The notes: generated by a model not told the origin, from the sequence alone. A stretch of DNA of 64,000 nt from Arthrobacter citreus (GCF_038405225.1 NZ_CP151657.1:558001-622000), one strand, 5' to 3'. Shown: positions 8,199 to 17,716, counted from the first letter of the stretch. Numbers and translations are program-made.

Positions 8199-9842
8199 AT
8201 GAACGTGCTGAACCGCCGCGCCCGCTCCCGGCCCACCGCCGGGAAGCTCTTTCTCCCCGCGGCATTTCTTATCCTGGCTGCCTTGTCTACGCTGTGGTCG
8301 CTGGCCTCACCCCTCATGGCCGTTCCGGATGAACCGGCGCACGCCATCAAGGCCGCCTCGGTGGTCCGCGGTGAACTCATGGGCGAATCCGCCGGCGGCC
8401 AGGGAGACCGGGCAACCGTCCAGGTTCCCGGCTACATTGCCGACCTCCCGGCACAGGCCTGCCACGCCTATGACGGCCGGATCACGGCCGACTGCGCGCC
8501 GGTCGTCAACGCTGACGACACTGAACTCACTGAGGCGGAAACCAGCGCCGGCAACTACAACCCGATGTACTACTTCATGGTGGGATGGCCGTCCCTGCTG
8601 ATGTCTGGCGCGCCGGCCGTTTATGCCATGCGGATTGTCAGCGGGCTCATCGGTGCCGCTTTCCTGGCCGTTTCCCTGGGGGCGGCCTGGCGGCTGCGCA
8701 GCCCCCGCTGGCCCACGGTGGCAGCCATGGGTGCGCTCACCCCGATGGTGCTGTTCCTGAACGGGTCGATCAACCCGAATGCCCTGGAAATCGTCACTGC
8801 GGCGGCCGTATTCCTGAACCTGTGCGTTGTGCTGGAGAACACGGAAGCCCTCCGCACCGTGCGGTCCAACATTGTCCTGGTCGGAATTTCCGGGGCTGTC
8901 CTGGCCAACACCCGTTCCCTGTCGCTGGTCTGGCTGGCCATGGCCGCCGTCGTTCCCCTGATCATCTATGGCTGGAAGCCGCTGGCGGCAGTCGTCAGGA
9001 ACCGGCTGGCCCTTGCCATGACTGCCCTTATCGGCGCGGGCTGCGCCGCCGGCCTTTTGTGGGTCCTGCAGGCGGAAAGCCTGAAGAGCCTGACCGGAAC
9101 CCCCATCGACATGGACCGCAGCGACGCGGCACAGATCATGCTGGACCGAACCTTCGACTACGTCTCGGGCTACATCGGTTACCTGGGGTGGCTGGACACC
9201 CCGCTGCCGATGGGGGTCTACATCTTCTGGCACTTCGTCATGGGTGCCCTCGTCCTGATGGGGCTTGCCGCGCCGAGGCTGCGTGACCGGATGGCCGTTG
9301 TGCTGATGGCAGCGGCAGTAATCGTGCTCCCTCCCATCCTGCAGGCCCAGGTCATCCAGCAGCTGGGCTGGATCTGGCAGGGCCGGTATCTGCTCGCCGT
9401 GGTGGTCCTGCTCCTTTTAACCTGCGGCATGGCCTTCCGGACCGTGGCCTTCCCCTCAGGCGCCGTCGCCCGCCGCGCGGGCGGCTGGCTGCTCGCCGGT
9501 GCTGCAGCGGCCCACCTCTACGCCTTCGTCTACACCCTGAGGCGTTACACAGTGGGACTGGAGGAAGACATCCGCTGGCCGGGAATGCTGGAGGACGTGT
9601 GGCAGCCGCCCTTCACCTGGCCGGTGCTGGTTGTCCTGTACTTCCTGGTGCTGGCAACAGCTGCAGTGCTTGCCCACAAGGCTCTCTTCGCCCGCGTGCC
9701 CGGTGCCGCCGGACACCTGCCCGGGCCGGCGCCTCAGGATCCAGTCTCCGAAAAGCAGGCGGAACCGGTTGAATCGACGGAACCGGAGGCACCCGACGCC
9801 GCGGTGATGCAGCCGTCGGGAACGGCACGGCACCGCGGATGA
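8199..9842 (+). CDS. DUF2142 family polytopic membrane protein
   Basis: 547 residues with about ten to twelve membrane helices. The segment MAVPDEPAHAIKAASVVRGELMG (around 30-50), with DEPAH just after the first helix, is diagnostic of DUF2142 proteins, which resemble GT-C glycosyltransferases that use lipid-linked sugars. A Pro/Glu-rich cytosolic tail of about 50 residues ends the protein. It is divergent from the GtrA gene, suggesting a role in wall or surface glycan synthesis. Donor and acceptor unknown. Confidence 0.82.
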   Translation: MNVLNRRARSRPTAGKLFLPAAFLILAALSTLWSLASPLMAVPDEPAHAIKAASVVRGELMGESAGGQGDRATVQVPGYIADLPAQACHAYDGRITADCAPVVNADDTELTEAETSAGNYNPMYYFMVGWPSLLMSGAPAVYAMRIVSGLIGAAFLAVSLGAAWRLRSPRWPTVAAMGALTPMVLFLNGSINPNALEIVTAAAVFLNLCVVLENTEALRTVRSNIVLVGISGAVLANTRSLSLVWLAMAAVVPLIIYGWKPLAAVVRNRLALAMTALIGAGCAAGLLWVLQAESLKSLTGTPIDMDRSDAAQIMLDRTFDYVSGYIGYLGWLDTPLPMGVYIFWHFVMGALVLMGLAAPRLRDRMAVVLMAAAVIVLPPILQAQVIQQLGWIWQGRYLLAVVVLLLLTCGMAFRTVAFPSGAVARRAGGWLLAGAAAAHLYAFVYTLRRYTVGLEEDIRWPGMLEDVWQPPFTWPVLVVLYFLVLATAAVLAHKALFARVPGAAGHLPGPAPQDPVSEKQAEPVESTEPEAPDAAVMQPSGTARHRG

Positions 9843-9898
9843 CCAGTGGGCGCCCCGGGCGGGATTTCGCCGGACAGCGGCGCCCACTGCTCATGGCG

Positions 9899-9904
9899 TA
9901 GGCT
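9899..9904 (+). promoter_or_regulatory. -10 box of a probable leaderless prfB promoter
   Basis: TAGGCT (TANNNT type) ends 9 nt before the prfB ATG at 9914. No Shine-Dalgarno-like purine run precedes the ATG. A start site 7-9 nt after the hexamer would coincide with or lie within 3 nt of the ATG, as in leaderless actinobacterial mRNAs. Confidence 0.55.
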
Positions 9905-9913
9905 GTAATAACC

Positions 9914-11032
9914 ATGGCTGAAATCGATTTTCCCGCGGAGATCCGCGCCCTCAGGTCCACCTTTGCGTCCATCGAGCAGGTCTCGGATGTGGCGGCAATC
10001 AAGGAGGACATCGCAGAGCTGAGCGAAATGGCCGGGGTTCCCGACCTTTGGGATGACCCCTCGGAGGCGCAGAAAATCACCTCCAAACTCTCGCACCGGC
10101 AGACGGCGCTGGAGCGGCTGGAGAAGCTGGAATCCCGCATCGACGACCTTGAGGTGCTCGTGGAGCTGGCCCAGGATGAGGCTGACGCCGAGTCCAAGGC
10201 CGAGGCCGCCGTCGAACTGGAATCCCTGCGCAAGTCCCTGTCCCAGCTGGAGGTGGTCACGCTGCTCTCCGGTGAGTACGACGAGCGCGAGGCCGTCGTG
10301 ACCATCCGCTCCGGCGCCGGGGGAGTGGACGCCGCCGACTTCGCCGAAATGCTGCTGCGCATGTATCTGCGCTGGGCTGAACGCCACGGATATCCCACCA
10401 CCGTTCTGGACACCTCTTACGCCGAAGAGGCCGGCTTGAAGTCAGCCACCTTTGAAGTCAAGGCTCCCTATGCGTACGGCACCCTGGTGGTGGAGGCCGG
10501 CACGCACCGCCTGGTCCGCATCAGCCCGTTCGACAACCAGGGCCGCCGCCAGACGTCCTTTGCCGCCGTCGAAGTCATTCCCCTGATTGAGCCGACGGAC
10601 CACATCGACATCCCCGACAATGACATCCGGGTTGATGTGTTCCGTTCCTCCGGCCCGGGCGGGCAGTCAGTGAACACCACCGACTCCGCCGTGCGCCTGA
10701 CCCACCTTCCCACCGGCACGGTGGTCTCCATGCAGAACGAAAAGTCCCAGCTGCAGAACCGGGCCGCCGCCATGCGTGTTCTGCAGTCGCGCCTGCTGCT
10801 GCTGAAGAAGGAGCAGGAGGACGCCGAAAAGAAGGCCTTCGCCGGTGACGTGAAGGCGTCCTGGGGGGACCAGATGCGCTCCTACGTGCTGAATCCATAC
10901 CAAATGGTCAAGGACCTGCGCACCGAACACGAGGTGGGCAACACCTCGGCGGTGTTCGACGGCGAAATTGACGACTTCATCGACGCCGGCATCCGCTGGC
11001 GGGCCAACGGCAGCGTGTCTGCCCGCAAATAG
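9914..11032 (+). CDS. prfB: Peptide chain release factor 2
   Basis: 372 residues, standard length. The RF2 stop-recognition tripeptide SPF is at 204-206 and the catalytic GGQ at 249-251 ([10 protein letters not shown]). The N-terminal coiled region (1-110) and C-terminal helix match class I factors. It terminates translation at UGA and UAA in the ribosomal A site. The gene reads through without the in-frame UGA and programmed +1 frameshift found in many bacteria, as usual for actinobacteria. It heads the prfB...ftsEX...smpB region. Confidence 0.97.
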   Translation: MAEIDFPAEIRALRSTFASIEQVSDVAAIKEDIAELSEMAGVPDLWDDPSEAQKITSKLSHRQTALERLEKLESRIDDLEVLVELAQDEADAESKAEAAVELESLRKSLSQLEVVTLLSGEYDEREAVVTIRSGAGGVDAADFAEMLLRMYLRWAERHGYPTTVLDTSYAEEAGLKSATFEVKAPYAYGTLVVEAGTHRLVRISPFDNQGRRQTSFAAVEVIPLIEPTDHIDIPDNDIRVDVFRSSGPGGQSVNTTDSAVRLTHLPTGTVVSMQNEKSQLQNRAAAMRVLQSRLLLLKKEQEDAEKKAFAGDVKASWGDQMRSYVLNPYQMVKDLRTEHEVGNTSAVFDGEIDDFIDAGIRWRANGSVSARK

Positions 11033-11047
11033 CCCTTTCTACGTGTG

Positions 11048-11082
11048 AACGGCCCGGAGCTTCCCTGAAGCTCCGGGCCGTT
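11048..11082 (+). terminator. Rho-independent terminator after prfB
   Basis: A 15-bp perfect stem (11048-11062 with 11068-11082), GC-rich, 5-nt loop, followed by TTCCGTTTCT. It begins 15 nt after the prfB stop. Confidence 0.85.
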
Positions 11083-11240
11083 CCGTTTCTCACCGGTGTT
11101 TCCCTCCAGGCCCGGTTCGCCGCCGCCGCCGTCGACGGCCTTGCGGGCATTGAGGTTTAGTGACCCGGGCCGTAGGTTTTCCCTCGAGAAGGTGCACCGA
11201 ACACGGGATGGCGCGGACGCGCCGGTGAAGGAGCTGGGCC

Positions 11241-12008
11241 ATGATCGTTCCGGGAGCTGCCGGAGAAGACCTCAGCGGAAAGTCGGTGCTCGTCACCGGT
11301 GGAGGGAGCGGCATCGGTGAGGCCTGCGCCCGGAAATTCGCGGACCTTGGCGCTAAGGTCACGGTCGCCGACGTCAACGGGCAGGCGGCGGAGCGGGTTG
11401 CTTCCCTGACCGGCGGTGAAGCCTGGGTGGTGGACCTCAGCGACACGCGTGCCCTGGAGGAGCTGTCCCTGGACACGGACATCCTCATCAACAATGCGGG
11501 GATCCAGCGGATCAACCCGATCCAGGATTATGATCCGGACACTTTCCGGCTGGTCCACCGGCTCATGGTGGAGTCCCCGTTCCTGCTGATCCGGGCCGTC
11601 CTGCCGGGGATGTACCAGCGGGGGTTCGGCAGGATCATCAACATTTCCAGTGTGCACGGACTCCGGGCGTCCGCGTTCAAGAGCGCCTACGTCAGCGCCA
11701 AACATGCCCTGGAAGGGCTGTCCAAGGTTGCCGCCCTGGAAGGCGGCCCCCACGGCGTCACCTCCAACTGCATCAGCCCCGCCTACGTGCGGACCCCGCT
11801 GGTCGAAGCGCAGATTGCGGACCAGGCCCGGATCCATTCCATCCCGGAGGATGAGGTTGTGGCCTCGGTGATGCTCACTGAGTCCGCCGTCAAGCGCCTG
11901 GTGGAACCCGGGGAAGTTGCGTCGCTTGCCGCCTGGCTTGCGGGGCCCGACGCCGGGATGGTCACCGGTGCTTCCTACCCCATGGACGGCGGGTGGAGCG
12001 CCGGATGA
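11241..12008 (+). CDS. Short-chain dehydrogenase, 3-hydroxybutyrate dehydrogenase type
   Basis: 255 residues. Rossmann glycine motif TGGGSGIG (20-27), NNAGIQ, catalytic Ser in IINISSVHG, and YVSAK (Tyr-x-x-x-Lys). The motifs SVHGLRAS and AYVRTPLVEAQIADQA fit D-3-hydroxybutyrate dehydrogenases better than generic SDRs; the enzyme would oxidise 3-hydroxybutyrate to acetoacetate with NAD+. A good AAGGAG lies 10 nt before ATG 11241. It stands alone between two terminated units and seems unrelated to its cell-division neighbours. Confidence 0.8.
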   Translation: MIVPGAAGEDLSGKSVLVTGGGSGIGEACARKFADLGAKVTVADVNGQAAERVASLTGGEAWVVDLSDTRALEELSLDTDILINNAGIQRINPIQDYDPDTFRLVHRLMVESPFLLIRAVLPGMYQRGFGRIINISSVHGLRASAFKSAYVSAKHALEGLSKVAALEGGPHGVTSNCISPAYVRTPLVEAQIADQARIHSIPEDEVVASVMLTESAVKRLVEPGEVASLAAWLAGPDAGMVTGASYPMDGGWSAG

Positions 12009-12151
12009 CCACGGAGCCATTGGATGGCGCTTCCGACACACCGGCCGGAATCTGTAAGTTCGGGTAGAACCGCCGATATAGTCGAACAGCCGGCGCCCTT
12101 ATCCCAAACCAAGGCCCGTCTTCCGGCCGCACTGATGGGCGCTAAGCAGAC

Positions 12152-12943
12152 ATGATCACTTTCGACAACGTCACCAAGGTCTATGACCGCAACTCCAGGC
12201 CTGCCCTGAACTCCGTGAACCTCGAGGTGGACCGCGGCGAGTTCGTATTCCTCGTCGGAGCTTCCGGATCGGGTAAATCCACTTTCATCCGGCTGATCCT
12301 CAAGGAGGAGCACGCGTCCCGCGGGACCGTGTACGTTGCCGGGTCGAACGTCGCCAAGATCCCGAGCTGGCGCGTGCCGCGCCTGCGCCGCGGCATCGGC
12401 GTCGTGTTCCAGGATTTCCGCCTGTTGCCAAACAAGACCGTCTTTGCCAACGTGGCGTTCGCCATGCAGGTGATCGGCCGCAGCCGCGCCGTCATCCGCG
12501 ACTCAGTGCCCGAAGTCCTCAAGACCGTGGGGCTGGAGGGCAAGGACAACCGGCTGCCCCATGAGCTTTCCGGCGGTGAGCAGCAGCGCGTCGCAATTGC
12601 GCGCGCCATCGTCAACAAGCCGGGGATCCTCCTCGCCGACGAGCCCACCGGAAACCTGGACCCCACCACATCGCTTGGCATCATGAAGGTCCTGGACCGG
12701 ATCAACCAGAACGGCACCACCGTGGTCATGGCCACGCACGACGACGACATCGTCAACGCGATGCGCAAGCGGGTGGTGGAGCTGCACCACGGCAAGATCG
12801 TGCGTGATGAACGCGAAGGCATCTACCTTGGCGCACCGCAGACCCAGCAGGGGAGCATTGTCCAGGCGGACACCGGGTCGGTGAACGGCGGCGCTGAAGC
12901 TGCCGGACCCAACGGCTCCGCGGGATCGGAGGCCTCGAAATGA
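12152..12943 (+). CDS. ftsE: Cell division ATP-binding protein FtsE
   Basis: 263 residues. Starts [19 protein letters not shown], has Walker [10 protein letters not shown] (36-44), Q-loop [20 protein letters not shown], signature [14 protein letters not shown] and Walker [14 protein letters not shown]. These are the FtsE hallmarks. A C-terminal Gly/Asn-rich tail of about 35 residues extends beyond the usual roughly 229. With FtsX it forms the ABC-type complex at the septum that activates cell-wall hydrolases. TATAGT at 12076-12081 is a plausible -10. It overlaps ftsX by 4 nt. Confidence 0.96.
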   Translation: MITFDNVTKVYDRNSRPALNSVNLEVDRGEFVFLVGASGSGKSTFIRLILKEEHASRGTVYVAGSNVAKIPSWRVPRLRRGIGVVFQDFRLLPNKTVFANVAFAMQVIGRSRAVIRDSVPEVLKTVGLEGKDNRLPHELSGGEQQRVAIARAIVNKPGILLADEPTGNLDPTTSLGIMKVLDRINQNGTTVVMATHDDDIVNAMRKRVVELHHGKIVRDEREGIYLGAPQTQQGSIVQADTGSVNGGAEAAGPNGSAGSEASK

Positions 12944-13851
12944 GGCTGGCATTTGTTCTTGGCGAGATCGGGTCAGGCATCCGCAGGAACCTGTCCATGG
13001 TGGTCTCGGTCATTCTTGTGACGTTCGTGTCTTTGACCTTCGTTGGCGCGGCCGGGTTGCTCCAGCTGCAGATCGGCCAGATGAAGGGGTACTGGTATGA
13101 CAAGGTGCAGGTTGCCGTCTTCCTGTGCGTTGATTCCTCCACCACTCCGTCCTGCGCTTCCGGCCCGGTAACTGATGAACAGCGCACGGCCATCGAAGAG
13201 CAGCTCGAATCACCGGCCTTTTCGCAGTATGTCGCCTCAGTGGCGTACGAAGACCAGACGACTGCGCTGAGCCACTTCCGGGATCAGTTCGCCAATTCGC
13301 CGCTGGTGGACTCGGTGACGGCCGACCAGCTGCCGGAGTCCTTCCGCGTTTCCCTGGTGGATCCGGAAAAATACGAGGTCATTAACGAAGCGTTTTCCTC
13401 GATGCCCGGAGTGGAAACCGTGAGTGACCAGCGCGAACTCCTGGAGAAGGTCTTCTCCTTTATGAACATGGCTTCATTGATTGCGCTGATAATTGCCGGC
13501 GTGATGCTGGTGTGCGCCATTCTGCTGATTGCCACCACTATCCGGCTGTCCGCCTTTAGCCGGCGCCGGGAAACAGGCATCATGCGCCTGGTCGGAGCGT
13601 CCAAGGCGGTGATCCAGCTGCCGTTCGTCCTGGAAGGCGTGATAGCCGCAGTCATCGGTGCCGTACTGGCATCGGGTACGCTGTGGGCAGTGGCTCACTT
13701 TTTCATCGGGGCCCTGGCCAAGGCCTATCCCGCAACCGCGTTTATCAGCGCCCAGCAGGTACTGGTGCTGAGCCCGGTCCTCTTGGTAGTTGGTGCCCTT
13801 TTGGCAGGCATTTCGTCTCTGCTGACCCTGCGCAGGTACCTAAAGGTTTAG
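12940..13851 (+). CDS. ftsX: Cell division membrane protein FtsX
   Basis: 303 residues, four membrane helices: one N-terminal (about 20-45), a large external loop (about 46-175) containing two Cys, then three helices in the C-terminal FtsX/MacB domain with [26 protein letters not shown]. The external loop is the part that contacts peptidoglycan hydrolases or their activators. It starts in an ATGA overlap with ftsE and is followed within 54 nt by an M23 peptidase, its likely partner. Confidence 0.95.
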   Translation: MRLAFVLGEIGSGIRRNLSMVVSVILVTFVSLTFVGAAGLLQLQIGQMKGYWYDKVQVAVFLCVDSSTTPSCASGPVTDEQRTAIEEQLESPAFSQYVASVAYEDQTTALSHFRDQFANSPLVDSVTADQLPESFRVSLVDPEKYEVINEAFSSMPGVETVSDQRELLEKVFSFMNMASLIALIIAGVMLVCAILLIATTIRLSAFSRRRETGIMRLVGASKAVIQLPFVLEGVIAAVIGAVLASGTLWAVAHFFIGALAKAYPATAFISAQQVLVLSPVLLVVGALLAGISSLLTLRRYLKV

Positions 13852-13904
13852 AGTGTTGCAAAATCGTAAAAGAAAGCTGACAAACTCAATGGACGGTTCC
13901 ATCA

Positions 13905-15311
13905 ATGCTTAGCGCACCTTCACGGCAGCCGCTGAAGCCTGCCCTGCGCAAGACGACGATTGGCGTGGTTGCTTCGGCGATGCTCACGCTGACCCTTGCG
14001 TTCAGTGGAACCGCCGCCGCTGACGAACTCGACGACCGCAAAGCGGCCATCGAGAGCGAGCAGCAGAAGGTGCAGGAAACGTACGAGTACCTCGACGCTG
14101 AAACGAGCCGGAAAGTCGCTGAGCTGGCGATCTACCAGCAGCAGCTTCCCGGGGCGCAGCAGGCCCTGACCGATGCCGAGGGGCGGGTCTCCGCCGCTGC
14201 CGGAAAGGTCGCGGCACTGACCGACCGGGTGGCGCTGGCGCAGGAAACGCGCAACACCATCACGGCTCAGATTGAGCAGGACCAGGCTGCCATGGATGAC
14301 ACGCAGGCGGTGATCGGACAAATCGCTGCACAGGCCTACAAGAGCGGCGGAGTGCCCTCAAGTTTCTCGCTGATCCTGGGCGCCGAGGGAGCGGAAAGCC
14401 TCACCGACTCCATGGGATTGGCGGAGCAGGTCCTCCGGGGCCAGAACGCCGCCATGCAGGAGCTGTCCCAGCAAAGCGCCACCAACGTCAACTCCGAAGC
14501 CCGGCTTGCGGCCGTGGAGGAAGAGATTGCCAGCCTCAAGGAGCAGGCCGAGGCGGCCCTGATGCTGGAACAGGAGGCCCGCGACGCCGCGGCCGCTGAA
14601 AAAGCCAAGGTTGATTCCCTGATCGAGCAGACCGCCGCCGCCAACGCGGCGCTGGAAGCACGCAAGCCCGTCATCCAGGCACAGCTTGCATCGCTGGAAA
14701 CAGCGAAAGCCAAGGCAACGGCCGATATTGCTGAACGCCAGCGCGCCCTCCTGGAGAAGGCACGCAAGGAAGAGGAAGCCCGGATCGCCGAGGCGAACCG
14801 CCGCGCCGCCGAAGAAGCGGCACGCAACAACCGGCCCACTCCGCCGCCGGAAGTGCCGGAAACAAAACCCACCAACCCCTCCGCTTTTGGCCTGAGCCTC
14901 CCCGTGCAGGCTCCCATCTCCTCCGGCTTCGGCTGGCGCGCCACCCCTCCGGGAAGCATCGACTTCTTCGGCACCGGCGGATACCTGCACTCGGGCATCG
15001 ACTTCGCAGCCAGCTGTGGAACTCCCGTCTACGCTCCAACAGCGGGCGAGGTCTATCGCGCCGATCAGGGCCAGCCAGACGGCATGATCGGCACCGGCAA
15101 CCGCGTGGTGCTCGACCACGGCGTCGTCGGCAACGCTGCCCTTGCGACCAACTACTATCACCTGACCAGCTTTGTGGTCTCCGTTGGCCAGTGGGTCAAT
15201 GCGGGCCAGCTCATCGGTTACGTCGGGACCACCGGCAACTCCACCGGATGCCACCTCCACTTTGAGACGGTGCTGAACGGTGCCCTGGTTGACCCGATGG
15301 GCCTGCTGTAG
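13905..15311 (+). CDS. Secreted coiled-coil M23 peptidase, likely FtsEX partner
   Basis: 468 residues. Signal peptide 1-39 (basic start, hydrophobic core, AAADE cleavage region). Residues 40-310 form long Ala/Glu/Gln-rich coiled coils, then a Pro-rich linker and a LytM/M23 domain. Zinc ligands are intact: H362 and D366 (HSGID) and H452 in CHLHFE (H450-L-H452), so it should be an active peptidoglycan endopeptidase rather than a degenerate activator like EnvC. Position between ftsX and smpB suggests control by FtsEX, comparable to mycobacterial RipC or pneumococcal PcsB although the catalytic domain differs. Confidence 0.88.
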   Translation: MLSAPSRQPLKPALRKTTIGVVASAMLTLTLAFSGTAAADELDDRKAAIESEQQKVQETYEYLDAETSRKVAELAIYQQQLPGAQQALTDAEGRVSAAAGKVAALTDRVALAQETRNTITAQIEQDQAAMDDTQAVIGQIAAQAYKSGGVPSSFSLILGAEGAESLTDSMGLAEQVLRGQNAAMQELSQQSATNVNSEARLAAVEEEIASLKEQAEAALMLEQEARDAAAAEKAKVDSLIEQTAAANAALEARKPVIQAQLASLETAKAKATADIAERQRALLEKARKEEEARIAEANRRAAEEAARNNRPTPPPEVPETKPTNPSAFGLSLPVQAPISSGFGWRATPPGSIDFFGTGGYLHSGIDFAASCGTPVYAPTAGEVYRADQGQPDGMIGTGNRVVLDHGVVGNAALATNYYHLTSFVVSVGQWVNAGQLIGYVGTTGNSTGCHLHFETVLNGALVDPMGLL

Positions 15312-15353
15312 GCCTACAATAGAGTTTTCCGTTCATCGAAAAGGAGTTGCACC

Positions 15354-15827
15354 GTGCCTAAAGAAAGTGGCCGTAAGGTAGTGGCCACCAACCGCAAGGC
15401 CCGGCACAATTACGAAATCCTCGACACCTATGAAGCCGGGATGGTTTTGATGGGCACCGAGGTGAAGTCGCTGCGTGAGGGCCGGGCGTCCCTGGTGGAT
15501 GGTTTCGGCACGTTCTACAACGATGAACTCTGGCTCGAGGCGGCGTACATTCCCGAGTACCTCAACGGCAGCTGGACCAACCATTCCGCCCGCCGGCGCC
15601 GGAAGCTGCTGCTGCACCGGGAGCAGCTGGACAAGATCATGCAGAAGACCCGGGAATCCGGTTTCACCATTGTCCCCCTTCAGCTGTATTTCCTGGACGG
15701 ACGGGCCAAAGTGGAGATCGCGGTGGCCCGGGGCAAGCGCGACTACGACAAGCGCCAGACCCTTCGGGAGAAGCAGGACAACCGGGAAGCCCTGCGGGAC
15801 ATGCGGGAGAAAAACCGGGGCGCCTGA
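15354..15827 (+). CDS. smpB: tmRNA-binding protein SmpB
   Basis: 157 residues from GTG 15354, with AAAAGGAG 8-9 nt upstream. NRKARHNYEILDTYEAGMVL, TEVKSLREGRASLVD and the basic C-terminal tail (KRDYDKRQTLREKQDNREALR) are SmpB signatures. It delivers tmRNA to stalled ribosomes; the tail mimics mRNA in the empty channel. TACAAT at 15315-15320 could be its own -10, although no well-spaced -35 was found. Its RNA partner ssrA lies 540 nt downstream. Confidence 0.97.
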   Translation: MPKESGRKVVATNRKARHNYEILDTYEAGMVLMGTEVKSLREGRASLVDGFGTFYNDELWLEAAYIPEYLNGSWTNHSARRRRKLLLHREQLDKIMQKTRESGFTIVPLQLYFLDGRAKVEIAVARGKRDYDKRQTLREKQDNREALRDMREKNRGA

Positions 15828-16189
15828 TGAGCGGCACCTTCTGGGCACTGCAGTCCGAGGAAGAAACCCCCGAGCATAAGGTCCGGACCCCGTTGTGGGC
15901 CTGGATTGTCACCATCATTGATGTGCTGATTGTGCTGTCGGTAATTCCTGTCGTCATCCTGGTGATTGTTCCTTTTTTCTTCGTTTATTACGTTTACCTG
16001 GCCTCCCTGCTGGTGTGGATTGCCCCGGCGCTGATTGCGGCCAACGTGGCCCTCTTTATCTGGGCCCTCCGGCGCAGGGCGGCAGGGAACGCGGCACTGA
16101 GCATCCTTGGAGTGTTCTTTGCCGTGATCTCCTGGGTGGTCCTGAAGCTGTGGGAAATGCCGATCATCATCTTCGGCATCCCTTTCTAA
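15827..16189 (+). CDS. Small integral membrane protein, unknown
   Basis: 120 residues; ATG shares one base with the smpB stop (TGATG), so it is translationally coupled. A 20-residue acidic N-terminus is followed by four closely packed hydrophobic helices covering almost the whole protein, ending at the terminal GIPF. No catalytic motif or known family recognised. Co-transcription with smpB is the only clue to its role. Confidence 0.7.
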   Translation: MSGTFWALQSEEETPEHKVRTPLWAWIVTIIDVLIVLSVIPVVILVIVPFFFVYYVYLASLLVWIAPALIAANVALFIWALRRRAAGNAALSILGVFFAVISWVVLKLWEMPIIIFGIPF

Positions 16190-16265
16190 CGGTCTGCCAT
16201 GGCCCCGGCGCCGCGTCAGCTGCGCTCCTCCTTCCGGTGCCGGCGCGGCAGCCGGAGAGATGGGC

Positions 16266-16271
16266 TACAAT
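16266..16271 (+). promoter_or_regulatory. Candidate -10 box for ssrA
   Basis: TACAAT lies about 95 nt before the mature tmRNA 5' end, in the gap between the membrane-protein gene and ssrA. A transcript starting near 16278 would need 5' processing, as tmRNA normally does by RNase P. No convincing -35 was seen, so this is tentative. Confidence 0.35.
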
Positions 16272-16366
16272 TAATCAACCGGTCTGCGGATCGGCTGCGG
16301 TGTTTGAGCGGCTAAGGTGTCCGTGATGACAGCGGGTTTTGATAACTCAACAGGTAGAAGTACCAA

Positions 16367-16736
16367 GGGGATGACAGGTTTCGACGGTGTTAGTCGAGAC
16401 AGGTGAAGCGGGCCGAGGATGCAGGGTTATCTCGTAAACGCTCCTTGCAAAACAATAAGTGCCGATTCAAAGCGCACTGACTTCGCTCTCGCTGCCTAAG
16501 CAGCGGGCATAGTCCGTCAGCCCGGGAATGCTCTCGTCCCGGATCCTGGCGTCATTTAGAGGGCCACTGCTGAACATGCTCGCCGTTGGCGTGTTCGGGA
16601 CTCTTAAACGGCTGGGCCCGGATCAGCTGCTTGTCTGCATGACAGCTGGGGCCGAGAAAATCCACCGCAGACTGCGCCCGGAGAAGCCCTGACAACACGA
16701 CATCGGACGGGGGTTCAATTCCCCCCATCTCCACAC
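16367..16736 (+). ncRNA. ssrA: Transfer-messenger RNA (tmRNA)
   Basis: The 5' end GGGGATGACAGGTTTCGACG and the 3' half ending GGGGGTTCAATTCCCCCCATCTCC form the tRNA-like acceptor, with GGGGATG pairing to CATCTCC (end 16732, discriminator A 16733). The T-arm with GGTTCAATTCC is clear; the CCA is not precisely encoded. The tag reading frame is 16461-16499 and encodes ADSKRTDFALAA then TAA, close to the mycobacterial ADS...ALAA tags. It rescues stalled ribosomes and marks products for proteolysis together with SmpB. Confidence 0.95.
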
Positions 16737-16756
16737 CTGAAGTAGGTTCCACCATG

Positions 16757-16799
16757 AAAAGCGGGAAAGTGTCCATGGACACTTTCCCGCTTTTTCTTT
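16757..16799 (+). terminator. Strong terminator after ssrA
   Basis: AAAA plus a 14-bp GC-rich arm (16757-16774) pairs perfectly with 16777-16794 around a 2-nt centre, followed by TTTTTCTTT. It starts about 20 nt past the tmRNA. The rest of the gap to 17072 holds only candidate -10 boxes (TAGACT at 16894-16899, TATAAC at 17032-17037) for the next gene. Confidence 0.93.
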
Positions 16800-17072
16800 G
16801 CCCACCATGGGGTGCCCGGGAGTCCTTGGTCACACGCCCCCGGTTTTCGGCGCCAGCCCCCCGGGAGCGGGGGAGGACGGCCGGCAGGAATTGCTAGACT
16901 GGCAGAAGTCGGAAAACTGTTCGCAAGGCAGTGCATTCGGCTTCCGCTGTCGGCGGGTCCGTGGATACCGCCGCTCAGGCGCTGCGGCTCGGCAGCATCC
17001 GCCCGTACGCACTCCGTCCGGGCAAATGAGCTATAACCGGTCGAAAAGACCCTGTAGGAGACGCACCACTTT

Positions 17073-17708
17073 ATGCAAAGCCTGGACCATGGAACACAAT
17101 CCGAAGAACTCTGGAACCGCCGCTATGACGACAACGTCGCTGAAGTCAACCAGCTCTGTGACTCGCTCAAGGCGCTGAAGCCCGGCACCGAGGTACCCTA
17201 CGTCGATCCGATGCATGACGTGGGAGACACCCGCATTGTGAGTCTGTTCTCCAACATTGGCACCGCCCACAAGTCCGGTTTCATCACGGCCGGCGACGAC
17301 GACGCCATCGCCCGGCTTCTCGGCGTGCACTGGCAGGTGGGCCTGCGCCCGGAGTACGTCATGCCGTGGAACACTTACCCCTGGTTTGTCCCGGGCGAGC
17401 CCAACGGCAAGCTGACCAAGGAACAGATCCAGGAAGGCCTCAAGCCGCTGCTGCGCTTCCTTGCGCTGGTGCCGCGGGCCTCTGCGATCGTGGCCCACGG
17501 CACGGAAGCCCAGCGGTTGTGCGCTGCCTTCCTGAAGACGGAAAACCGGATGATCTACCGCCGCAGCTTCAAGATCTACAAGGCGCGTTCCGTTGACGGC
17601 CGGGCCTTTGGTGCCACTGCTGAGCGGCAGGAAGACGGACTGGCCACCATGCGCATCGCCTACAAGGACGCCATGGCCCGCACCGGACTGGCGCTTCCGG
17701 GTAACTAA
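17073..17708 (+). CDS. Uracil-DNA-glycosylase-superfamily-like protein
   Basis: 211 residues, soluble. VPYVDPMHDVGDTRIVSLFSN, VMPWNTYPWFVPGEPNGKLT, GLKPLLRFLALVPR and AIVAHGTEAQRL follow the alpha/beta pattern of the UDG superfamily, in which a PWN..PW stretch and a xxxxG..A.. helix recur. The usual motif A (GExPG or GQDPY) with the catalytic acid is not visible, so DNA-glycosylase activity is uncertain. It is monocistronic: TAGGAG lies 12 nt upstream and a strong terminator follows directly. Confidence 0.6.
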   Translation: MQSLDHGTQSEELWNRRYDDNVAEVNQLCDSLKALKPGTEVPYVDPMHDVGDTRIVSLFSNIGTAHKSGFITAGDDDAIARLLGVHWQVGLRPEYVMPWNTYPWFVPGEPNGKLTKEQIQEGLKPLLRFLALVPRASAIVAHGTEAQRLCAAFLKTENRMIYRRSFKIYKARSVDGRAFGATAERQEDGLATMRIAYKDAMARTGLALPGN

Positions 17709-17716
17709 GCACTTTC

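Noticed and set aside
9914-10100. Programmed frameshift site in prfB
   Set aside because: No in-frame TGA and no CTTTGA slippery site within the first codons; the frame is continuous.
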